Virus record (IMG/VR): IMGVR_UViG_3300032053_000042
Coordinates: 1 to 64,000 of that record
Reading direction: 5' to 3' (one strand)
Length of the DNA stretch: 64,000 nt
DNA from: a virus
The notes below the pieces were generated by a model, which saw only the letters and a list, made by a program, of their open reading frames with translations, had not been told where the DNA came from and searched no databases. This document shows positions 39,704 through 46,152 of the stretch, one piece after another. Within the stretch, counting starts at the first letter, position 1; every line of letters begins with the position of its first letter. The position numbers were made by a program, and so were the translations under genes.

Positions 39704-40024
39704 ATGCAGTTCGACAAAAAGATCTTAACAGAGTTACAAGAGAAGTCAATAAAGTTCTATCAGCTGACAAAAGAGCAGATAGTACAGTGGTCAACTAAAG
39801 AAGCAGGTAGCTGGATTGCACATCCTGAAACAGTAGTTGCTGCTTATGCTGCTGAGAGAAATAATGTTGACTTCATCGTTATTGCACAGTTCGATGATAA
39901 TGCTTTCATGGTCTTCACTGAAGGTGTCAACATTCAAGAAGAACTCTGTTATGAAGAGTACGATGAGTTAGTTGCACTGAATCAGTGGTACGTAGTAGTT
40001 AATGAGTACTTTCTCAGTAACTAA
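39704..40024 (+). CDS. Unknown acidic protein at the start of the AT-rich island
   Basis: It encodes 106 residues behind AGAGGAGAG. It is acidic and aromatic-rich ('GSWIAHPETVVAAYAAERNN', 'ELCYEEYDELVALNQWYVVV'). No family recognised. It has its own promoter and terminator; such single strong early genes in phages are often host-takeover or anti-defence factors, which is inference only. Confidence 0.55.
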   Translation: MQFDKKILTELQEKSIKFYQLTKEQIVQWSTKEAGSWIAHPETVVAAYAAERNNVDFIVIAQFDDNAFMVFTEGVNIQEELCYEEYDELVALNQWYVVVNEYFLSN

Positions 40025-40047
40025 GTAACTGTAGAGCAGAGTTAAGA

Positions 40048-40085
40048 AGAGTACAGAGTTGAGCAATCGATTCTGTACTCTCTTT
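40048..40085 (+). terminator. Intrinsic terminator after the 39704 gene
   Basis: AGAGTACAG (40048-40056) pairs with CTGTACTCT (40073-40081) and is followed by CTTTATGT, a partly U-rich stretch. The hairpin lies 24 bases after the stop. Confidence 0.65.
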
Positions 40086-40126
40086 ATGTCTGTTACTAAT
40101 TGCCATCGAGCGATAGATTCGTGAGC

Positions 40127-40576
40127 TGGTTCCAGCGAGAAATTATCTTGACAATTGAAAAGATGTTAATCGATATTGAAAGATTGAAACTCTAGTAGCT
40201 GTAGAGGTTGTTGGTGACAATTGCCAAGCAACCTGTGGGACTGATAACTCTGATCCTGGTTCCAGCGACGGAAGTTCTTTAGGACTCGGAATCGTGCTGA
40301 TTCAAAAAGTGGTTCCAGCGCAGGGTGTCTGAGTTGACTTGATTTCGATGGTAATCGAACTAGATATCTAGATAGATTGAGACCAGCGATGATCGACTGG
40401 TCCCAATGAGTATAATAGTACTAGCTGATCTTGGCTGGTTGGCAACCTGTGGGACAATAAACTATGGAGCTGGTTCCAGTGATGATAAAGAAGTTGTTGA
40501 GATGATTATGAGGGTGGTTCCAGTGATGAGTGAAATAGTGTTAATAGAGATGTTAGTGATTGTGAGGGTGGTTCCA
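40127..40576. repeat. Second array of TGGTTCCA dyads
   Basis: TGGTTCCA occurs at 40127, 40257, 40310, 40471, 40515 and 40569, usually in GCTGGTTCCAG or GGGTGGTTCCAG. Two larger units start with 'CAACCTGTGGGAC' (40229 and 40443) and end in a dyad, spaced ~30 bases. Short open frames here (e.g. 40406-40630) overlap the repeats and look non-coding. The sites differ from the first array in lacking exact 23-base phasing. Confidence 0.7.
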
Positions 40577-40700
40577 GAGGGTATTGTGATGTTGCGCGTC
40601 GTCGAAAAAACAACAAAAAACAATAACTAGCTAAACCCGACCAAACAAAAACCTAAAATAAAATAAAAGAATATAAAAAATGTGAAAAATCTTTGATCGG

Positions 40701-40874
40701 ATTACTTCGAGGATACTTTGAGTAACTGGATTACTTCGAGGATACTTCGAGTAACTGGATTACTTCGAGGATACTTCGAGTAACTGGATTACTTCGAGGA
40801 TACTTCGAGTAACTGGATTACTTCGAGGATACTTCGAGTAACTGGATTACTTCGAGGATACTTCAAGTAATTGG
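40701..40874. repeat. 29-bp tandem repeat, six copies
   Basis: Six consecutive 29-base units start at 40701, 40730, 40759, 40788, 40817 and 40846; the middle four are identical, the first and last differ by 1-3 bases. Each unit has two direct copies of ACTTCGAG, 11 bases apart, flanked by TTACT and AGTAA in inverted orientation and closed by CTGG. No spacers separate the units. The array ends 20 bases ahead of a strong promoter. It looks like iterons or a multi-site operator. Confidence 0.95.
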
Positions 40875-40894
40875 GTTACTTGTAAAACTCCCTA

Positions 40895-40923
40895 TTGACA
40901 ATTTTTTTGATTGGGTATATAAT
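40895..40923 (+). promoter_or_regulatory. Consensus sigma70-type promoter downstream of the tandem repeat
   Basis: TTGACA (40895-40900), 17 bases, TATAAT (40918-40923), both perfect. The spacer differs from the early type (T-rich, no GAAATAATG). It drives the gene set from 41047. Confidence 0.9.
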
Positions 40924-41046
40924 GATCGTGTCGGCCAGGATAGCAAAAAAAGATTGGGGTGAAAAAAATATAATAGACCGTAAAGCAATTAAAAAAGCGT
41001 ATATGGCGCACAAAAACCGTGTCTAAACAGTAAAAGAAGGGATAAA

Positions 41047-41475
41047 ATGTCAGCAAACATCAAGAAGGCGTTGGAAAATGCTAAATCAACGCAATCTAGC
41101 ACAGCAAAAACGCCTGCGGTTGACGTAACAAGGTTTGTTACCATCAAACAAGCATCGGTATTACTTGACAGAAGTATATATCGGACAAGGCAATTATATT
41201 GGGACGGACATTTCCCATCATCAGTAAAGCCAGAAAAAGAAGTCTATTTATTAAAAATAGAAGTCTTGGCCTGGAAAAAGATAATGGACGGTCGAGCGGT
41301 CAAAAACGACACGCTCGATGATAGCAGGATGGGCAAGCGAGTAGTATTTGCTTGCGAAACGGTAAATTTGTTGGTAACACAAGATACATCGCTAGGCAAG
41401 GAACTCCAAAACATAATAGCGAGTATTTTGGTAGGATATATAAAAGAAGGTCAAAGTATGATAAAAGAAAAGTAA
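41047..41475 (+). CDS. HTH DNA-binding protein, homologue of the 35193 regulator
   Basis: It encodes 142 residues behind AGAAGGGA. 'VTIKQASVLLDRSIYRTRQL' plus 'YWDGHFPSSVKPEKEVYLLK' is an excisionase-like HTH preceded by a ~30-residue Ser/Thr-rich arm. 'LGKELQNIIASILVGYIKEG' near the end aligns with the second helical part of the protein at 35193-35669. Codons are AT-rich, unlike the homologue. Position directly after the tandem repeat suggests autoregulation through those repeats. Confidence 0.7.
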   Translation: MSANIKKALENAKSTQSSTAKTPAVDVTRFVTIKQASVLLDRSIYRTRQLYWDGHFPSSVKPEKEVYLLKIEVLAWKKIMDGRAVKNDTLDDSRMGKRVVFACETVNLLVTQDTSLGKELQNIIASILVGYIKEGQSMIKEK

Positions 41476-41490
41476 TAACAATAAATAAAT

Positions 41491-41522
41491 AGAGCTAGGT
41501 CGGCAGGATTACGCCTAGCTCT
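41491..41522 (+). terminator. Gene-end hairpin 1 of the AT-rich island
   Basis: AGAGCTAGG pairs with CCTAGCTCT (loop includes GGCAGGATTA), followed by CATAATAT. It lies 15 bases after the stop. The same AGAGC...GCTCTCATA frame recurs at the two hairpins downstream. Confidence 0.6.
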
Positions 41523-41564
41523 CATAATATAGAGTCAAAGATAATAGAATATGGGAGAAGGATA

Positions 41565-41777
41565 ATGTACACGTTAAAAGAGGCCTCAGAAGTAACTGGT
41601 ATCAGTATCTATCGGATTAGAGCAATGGTATTGTCAGGAACGATAACAGGCGCAGTAAAAGTAGGTAATACCATAATGCTTACGGAAAAGACGGTCAGAT
41701 ACATATACAACGTACAAAAAGCGGTTCGGATATACAATCAAGTAATATCCGATGGTAAGCAAGGGAGAAACCAATGA
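41565..41777 (+). CDS. Excisionase-like HTH protein
   Basis: It encodes 70 residues behind GGGAGAAGG. 'YTLKEASEVTGISIYRIRAM', 'VLSGTITGAVKVGNTIMLTE' is a minimal winged HTH of the excisionase family, related in type to the proteins at 28055 and 41047. The stop overlaps the next gene (ATGA). Confidence 0.7.
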   Translation: MYTLKEASEVTGISIYRIRAMVLSGTITGAVKVGNTIMLTEKTVRYIYNVQKAVRIYNQVISDGKQGRNQ

Positions 41778-42085
41778 ATATCGCAACATATACCCAAACC
41801 TATAGAAATAATAGGAATGGATGGGTAGGAACGGAATTAGACCGTATAGAGCTTTGGAGTAACTTGATGCAATATGTAGAAAAAGCAGCCAAACGTGGAG
41901 TATGCTATACGGTAGGTATGCAATGGCACGTACACACGGGAGAAGGTACATATAGACCTATAACCTATAATTATGTAGAATTGTTGGCAATGTGGGGTGA
42001 AGGTGTAGTAAACCGTATTATACTACGCTGTTACATATATATTATAGGTGATATAGTAGTAAAATGGAGTAGAATATATAGATAA
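41774..42085 (+). CDS. Member C of the 'GW...KRGY...KW' paralogue family
   Basis: It encodes 103 residues, coupled to the HTH gene. 'RNGWVGTELDRIELWSNLMQ', 'YVEKAAKRGVCYTVGMQWHV' and 'TYNYVELLAMWGEGVVNRII' match members A and B in order, but the 'FYCGGW' end is changed to 'LRCYIYIIG'. The C-terminal part has drifted, perhaps by frameshift near the end. Confidence 0.55.
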   Translation: MNIATYTQTYRNNRNGWVGTELDRIELWSNLMQYVEKAAKRGVCYTVGMQWHVHTGEGTYRPITYNYVELLAMWGEGVVNRIILRCYIYIIGDIVVKWSRIYR

Positions 42086-42105
42086 TATAGAATAGATAGA
42101 TAAAC

Positions 42106-42137
42106 AGAGCGTAGTATAATCAGCGATACTACGCTCT
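42106..42137 (+). terminator. Gene-end hairpin 2 (identical to hairpin 3)
   Basis: A perfect 12-bp stem (AGAGCGTAGTAT and its complement) with an 8-base loop AATCAGCG is followed by CATAG. It lies 20 bases after the stop of the 41774 gene and is identical to 42556-42587. Confidence 0.8.
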
Positions 42138-42185
42138 CATAGAATAGGTTGATGTAGTAATCAGTAGTAATAAACAAGGAGAAAA

Positions 42186-42530
42186 GTGAAAGTTGTAAAA
42201 GAGAACTCAAAGCGTCATAACGGATGGGATGCGGATGTAGAATATGGGAAAGAACTTGTATGTAAACTCATATTATACATAGATAGAGCAAAAAACAGGG
42301 GTTATACCTACTCTATTATAAGCAAATGGCATACACACGTGAAACGTCAAGTACGTGGAATAGAGTATAGAGGAATTTGGCATTATACTACTAGTGTTGA
42401 CAAAGAGGTAATTATCTATAACAGAGTAGAATTAGTTGACAGGTGTACAAAAAAACACGTTAAACTGTTTTTCTATACAGGCGGTAGCAATAATACAGGT
42501 AATATGACAGGCAGATGGAAAAGACAATAA
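42186..42530 (+). CDS. Member D of the 'GW...KRGY...KW' paralogue family
   Basis: It encodes 114 residues from a GTG behind AAGGAG. 'RHNGWDADVEYGKELVCKLI', 'LYIDRAKNRGYTYSIISKWH' and 'NRVELVDRCTKKHVKLFFYT' followed by 'GGS' align with members A-C; an extra ~20 residues are inserted after 'KWHTH'. Function unknown. Confidence 0.6.
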   Translation: MKVVKENSKRHNGWDADVEYGKELVCKLILYIDRAKNRGYTYSIISKWHTHVKRQVRGIEYRGIWHYTTSVDKEVIIYNRVELVDRCTKKHVKLFFYTGGSNNTGNMTGRWKRQ

Positions 42531-42555
42531 AATAATAATAAATAGGTAAACAAAT

Positions 42556-42587
42556 AGAGCGTAGTATAATCAGCGATACTACGCTCT
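42556..42587 (+). terminator. Gene-end hairpin 3
   Basis: The same 12-bp stem and loop as 42106-42137, base for base, 26 bases after the stop of the 42186 gene. The flanks are also similar (AAATAG/AAACAG before, CATA after). Confidence 0.8.
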
Positions 42588-43031
42588 CATATTATCTAAC
42601 AATAATAGAATAAGATACAAAACCGCAGTTAAAATGACGGCCGTCGTCTATAAAAAGATAATTAAATATAATTAAATATAATTAAAATATAAATAAGAAA
42701 AAAGAAAGCAGAAAAAGTGTTGGGTTGGGGAAAAACAAACATCAAAGATAGTGGGAGTATGCACATTATCTTTTCAATGCTACCAATCACATCAGACTAC
42801 CGAACTTTTACACAACTTTACCATACTATCCATCTACATGCAACCCTCACCCTGGAATACGGCCCACCATATCTACGTTACCTAATTTTCCAGCAATGTT
42901 TAGGTCGTGTACGACGCTAGTACCATTCTAGGAGTGGGCCCATACGAGTTTGAAATTGTCTGAAATTGCTGAGAAAACAGGATAGAAGAAACGTGCGTCC
43001 CCCCGGAATTTGGCTTTTCTTTTGTGTTGGT
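42588..43031 (+). other. AT-rich spacer before the late region
   Basis: No gene is supported here; an open frame at 42717-42920 lacks a good site and protein pattern. It contains ATTAAATATA tracts (42659-42690), the perfect palindrome GACGGCCGTC near 42640 and a gradual return to balanced base composition. It separates the island from the packaging genes. Confidence 0.5.
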
Positions 43032-43060
43032 TTGATGTACGGTATCAGTGTAAATATACT
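43032..43060 (+). promoter_or_regulatory. Promoter for the packaging/capsid genes
   Basis: TTGATG (43032-43037), 17 bases, TATACT (43055-43060). The spacer differs from the early promoters, with no GAAATAATG. It is the only promoter recognised upstream of the plus-strand structural genes. Confidence 0.6.
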
Positions 43061-43089
43061 AAAACGTGCCGAGATTTAGGAGGTCGTCT

Positions 43090-43125
43090 GTGCCTACTCG
43101 TATCCATCGAACCAAGCTTGCCTAA
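43090..43125 (+). CDS. 11-residue leader peptide coupled to the next gene
   Basis: A GTG stands six bases behind a perfect AGGAGG and opens an 11-codon frame (PTRIHRTKLA after the start) whose TAA overlaps the ATG of the next gene. That gene has no site of its own, so ribosomes probably reach it by termination-reinitiation. The peptide is basic. Confidence 0.5.
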   Translation: MPTRIHRTKLA

Positions 43126-44075
43126 TGCTAGACATCGCCACACTTAGGCAGCGTCAGAGCTTACCTTTGGAAGCAAAGGTCATGATGTCTCTACACAAGA
43201 TCAGGGAATGGTACGACCGCTGGCGTGGTCAAGTGTACGTTGCGTACAGCGGCGGTAAGGACAGCACAGTACTACTTCACCTAGTACGACAGTTTTACCC
43301 AGAAGTTCCTGCAGTGTTCAACAATACGGGCCTAGAGTACCCAGAAATCTTGGAACAGGTACGTGGCACAGAAAGCGTTGTATGGCTAAGGCCGAAGTAC
43401 TCATTTAAGGAGTGTTGCACCCGATGGGGTTTTCCAGCAGTAAGCAAAGAGGTATCTGACAAGGTACAACGTATCAGGAACACGAAGGACGAGCAGCTAA
43501 GGCAGCTATGGATGTACGGCAGGAATGACCAGGGAAGAACGACGATATTACGATTAAGCGATAAATGGCATTTTCTATTGCAGGCCCCGTTTAAGATAAG
43601 TCCTAATTGCTGTATACATCTAAAGAAGAATCCAGCTAAGCATTATGAGGGAGAAACCGGCTTGTGGCCGATGTTAGGTACACTAGCAGAGGAAAGCCTA
43701 GGACGCACAACGGAATACCTCCGCTTTGGTTGTAATAATTATACTAATAGCCGACCTAAAAGCACTCCGTTAGGCTTCTGGACAGAGCAGGATATACTAC
43801 AATATATTACACGGGAAGGGCTAAAGATTGCAGCAGTTTATGGCGACATAGTAGAGACCGATGGCCGTCTTCGTTGCATAGGCGAAGACAGAACTGGATG
43901 TATAGCGTGTCCCTTTGGTTGCCACGCTGGAGTACAAAACAGTTTTCAACGAATGGCCATAACTAAGCCGAAGTTACTTAACTGGATACTCGATGACCTA
44001 AGTATGCGACAAGTTCTTGACTTTACTGGAATTCCCTACACGGCACAGGATGTAGGATCTGAAGCTACATACTAG
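43125..44075 (+). CDS. PAPS-reductase family protein (N-type ATP pyrophosphatase)
   Basis: It encodes 316 residues. 'QVYVAYSGGKDSTVLLHLV' is the PP-loop, and 'ISPNCCIHLKKNPAKHYEGE', 'PMLGTLAEESLGR' and 'TGCIACPFGCH' are further signatures of the phosphoadenosine-phosphosulfate reductase/DndC-like family. These proteins activate a substrate with ATP and transfer sulfur or reduce sulfate; phage members have no settled role. It is not QueC, whose motif pattern (GGQDS, C-terminal zinc Cys set) is different. It stands alone before the terminase genes. Confidence 0.8.
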   Translation: MLDIATLRQRQSLPLEAKVMMSLHKIREWYDRWRGQVYVAYSGGKDSTVLLHLVRQFYPEVPAVFNNTGLEYPEILEQVRGTESVVWLRPKYSFKECCTRWGFPAVSKEVSDKVQRIRNTKDEQLRQLWMYGRNDQGRTTILRLSDKWHFLLQAPFKISPNCCIHLKKNPAKHYEGETGLWPMLGTLAEESLGRTTEYLRFGCNNYTNSRPKSTPLGFWTEQDILQYITREGLKIAAVYGDIVETDGRLRCIGEDRTGCIACPFGCHAGVQNSFQRMAITKPKLLNWILDDLSMRQVLDFTGIPYTAQDVGSEATY

Positions 44076-44090
44076 AGGTAACGTGTTATT

Positions 44091-44585
44091 ATGTCATTCA
44101 TCAACACCCGCACACAGTGGATCGTATTAGACGAGACGCAGTTCCAGCAGCTGCTGGGAGGGAGCGTTATAATGCCTGCATTTAATACGCGACAGCAACA
44201 AGTAGTTCTAGATAGTATCCAATTCACGCAGCTACAGGCGGTTCTAGCGTCCACGGCGGCCGCAGTTATAGCTGCGGCTGCACCCAAGCTACTAAGCGTC
44301 GAGACCGGAATCATAGCCAGTCCTATACAGTCGCAGGCAGGGGCAACGCAGTTAAATGATTATTCTACAGTACATGAAATATCGGTGTGTGCAACTGTTG
44401 GTGATGCCGTTAGACTCCCTCCTGCAGTTGCCGGTAAAATGGTCATTATCTGCAACAAAGGCGTAGAACAAGCGCAGGTTTGGCCTGCGATCGGAGACCA
44501 GCTTGACCCTAACAGTCCAAACGTGGCATCTAATTTTGTGCAATTTATTGCCGTAGACGATACACAGTGGTATTCGAGCAAATAA
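44091..44585 (+). CDS. Virion-like protein, beta-rich C-terminus
   Basis: It encodes 164 residues. The N-terminal half has two similar 'QxQxVLDxxQFxQL' stretches, an internal repeat around residues 8-20 and 35-50. The C-terminal half ('VRLPPAVAGKMVIICNKGVE', 'FVQFIAVDDTQWYSS') resembles the small fibre-type module at 1268-1588. A fibre or decoration subunit is likely. The spacer to 44674 holds only a weak GATACG/CGTATC hairpin. Confidence 0.45.
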   Translation: MSFINTRTQWIVLDETQFQQLLGGSVIMPAFNTRQQQVVLDSIQFTQLQAVLASTAAAVIAAAAPKLLSVETGIIASPIQSQAGATQLNDYSTVHEISVCATVGDAVRLPPAVAGKMVIICNKGVEQAQVWPAIGDQLDPNSPNVASNFVQFIAVDDTQWYSSK

Positions 44586-44673
44586 TTTGCCGTTAGTAAT
44601 ACGCTATGGAATTATATATACGATACGGTTACATTAGTCGTATCAGAATAATAGTGTTTAGATAGGTGATAAG

Positions 44674-45195
44674 ATGGAATGGTCCCTAATGCAACGCAAG
44701 TACCAACTCTGGCTAGCGGTTCCTAGCAAGAACCGCCCACGCAACCTTCGAAACCGCGAAGAGGTCGCCAAGGCTCTCGGCGTCGACGTCGACACCTTGC
44801 TGGTTTGGGAGGCTAGCGCTGGCTTCTGGGACGACACGTTCTCAATCGCTCGTGCCCTTATCGGCCACCGTCTAGCCGACATTCTCGAAGCTAACGCACG
44901 CGAAGCAGTACGTGGCAGTGTTACTGCCATGAAGCTCGCTTATCAGGTGTTGGGCGTAGCAAGTGAGAAGATTGAGCACAAACTGTCTATGGAAGACGAT
45001 CAGCTAGTGATTGTCATGCGTAACGCACCAGATAGTGCCCTCACCAAGCCACCTGCCCAGGCTTCTGGCACTGCACCTGTGCAGCCGAACACCGACGCTG
45101 CGGTAGCCGCAGCGATCGCGTCCGGCCTGATCACAGGTCTAGTCGGCTCTACTATACCCAAGTCCACATCAGAGTCGGACGTGGAGACAGAATAG
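44674..45195 (+). CDS. Terminase small subunit
   Basis: It encodes 173 residues. 'NREEVAKALGVDVDTLLVWE' is a helix-turn-helix, followed by 'FWDDTFSIARALIGHRLADI' and 'REAVRGSVTAMKLAYQVLGV', as in the phBC6A51-like small terminase family. It should recognise the packaging site and load the large subunit. Position just ahead of terL (with one gene between) supports the call. The C-terminal ~60 residues are Ala/Thr/Pro-rich and disordered. Confidence 0.75.
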   Translation: MEWSLMQRKYQLWLAVPSKNRPRNLRNREEVAKALGVDVDTLLVWEASAGFWDDTFSIARALIGHRLADILEANAREAVRGSVTAMKLAYQVLGVASEKIEHKLSMEDDQLVIVMRNAPDSALTKPPAQASGTAPVQPNTDAAVAAAIASGLITGLVGSTIPKSTSESDVETE

Positions 45196-46146
45196 ATGAC
45201 AAGCTGGGGCGATCCAGGTAGCTTGCCTTATACGGCCTACACGAAGGCCCCTATGATCGCCTCTGGGCCCAAGCTGGCCCATAACGCGCCCCGCTTCCTA
45301 ATCACGCCAACCTATGAAGGCTCAGGCCAGGCTGCACACCCCGATGTCCTATATGACTCTCAAGAGCAGTGGTACTGGATGGCTATGACGCCCCTACCGC
45401 AGGAACAACCGACATTCGAGAACCCTTCGATACTGGTAAGCACTGACGGCAACAATTGGTTGCCACCTGTGGGTCTTGAAAACCCGATCGACGAGCCCAC
45501 AGCAGCGACCTGGACCGGTGCACCTGTGGGGCACAACTCTGATCCAGACCTGGTCCTGATTCCCAGCCCACGAGAGTTCGTCTGCTTCTGGAGATGGACC
45601 GACCAAGTCGAGCGCGAGATAATCTACTACTCCTGCTCCTCTGACGGTATCAAGTGGTCCCATAAGGTACCTCTCTTCCGCTCTCAACGCCTCAAGCGAT
45701 CGATGCTATCACCTTCTGTCGTATATAGATTTGGCCGCTGGGAGATGTGGTATGTAAGTGCGGTCACTAGTTGCCACCAATTATATCATCGATACTCCCA
45801 CAACCTTGCTAGAGGATGGTCTGATGCACAGGCGTGTACGCTACCAAGGCCAGACTGGCTTGAGCCTTGGCACGCAGACGTAATCTACGACTCGAAGGAC
45901 GAGGTATACGTAGCACTACTTCAGAATCGGCGAGGCTTGTTCCTCGCTAAGAGCCGTAATGGCACCCTGTGGAACCTACCAAGCTCAGTCCCTGTGCTAG
46001 AGCCTTCTGAGCGTGGGTGGGATGCCTCCCTGATTTATCGGTCTACACTGCTCAGGCGTCGGGATGATTATGATTGTTGGTACTCGGCTCGCGGCCTTGA
46101 CGGCTCTTTTCATATTGGCAGGACCTCAATTCCGCTGATAGCGTAG
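45196..46146 (+). CDS. Five-bladed beta-propeller, GH43/GH32-like
   Basis: It encodes 316 residues, starting right after the terS stop. 'HPDVLYDSQEQWYWMAMTPL', 'NPSILVSTDGNNW', 'HNSDPDLVLIPSPREFVCFW', 'SPSVVYRFGRWEMWYVSA' and 'HADVIYDSKDEVYVALL' are the repeated blade strands of glycosidase-like propellers. Candidate acids are Asp in 'HPDV' and 'SDPD'. Relatives bind or cut polysaccharide; in phages they may be virion proteins. Its place between terS and terL is unusual. Confidence 0.65.
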   Translation: MTSWGDPGSLPYTAYTKAPMIASGPKLAHNAPRFLITPTYEGSGQAAHPDVLYDSQEQWYWMAMTPLPQEQPTFENPSILVSTDGNNWLPPVGLENPIDEPTAATWTGAPVGHNSDPDLVLIPSPREFVCFWRWTDQVEREIIYYSCSSDGIKWSHKVPLFRSQRLKRSMLSPSVVYRFGRWEMWYVSAVTSCHQLYHRYSHNLARGWSDAQACTLPRPDWLEPWHADVIYDSKDEVYVALLQNRRGLFLAKSRNGTLWNLPSSVPVLEPSERGWDASLIYRSTLLRRRDDYDCWYSARGLDGSFHIGRTSIPLIA

Positions 46147-46152
46147 ACGCGT

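Noticed and set aside
39577-39798. Open frame of 73 codons before the 39704 gene
   Set aside because: It would start within two bases of the predicted transcription start, has no ribosome site and overlaps the better supported gene in another frame.
40406-40630. Open frame of 74 codons across the dyad repeats
   Set aside because: Its sequence is made by the repeats, it lacks a ribosome site and the protein has no sensible pattern.
40701-40874. 29-bp repeats as a CRISPR array
   Set aside because: The units are directly adjacent without spacers and no cas gene (the Cas4-like nuclease is 15 kb away and typical of phage recombination sets) is near.
42717-42920. Plus-strand open frame of 67 codons before the late promoter
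   Set aside because: It begins with GTG without a ribosome site in AT-rich spacer DNA and has no recognisable protein pattern.
43125-44075. PP-loop protein as the missing QueC
   Set aside because: The SGGKDS loop, 'NCC...LKK' and 'LGTLAEES' signatures are those of the PAPS-reductase family; QueC has GGQDS-type loop and a different zinc-binding end.
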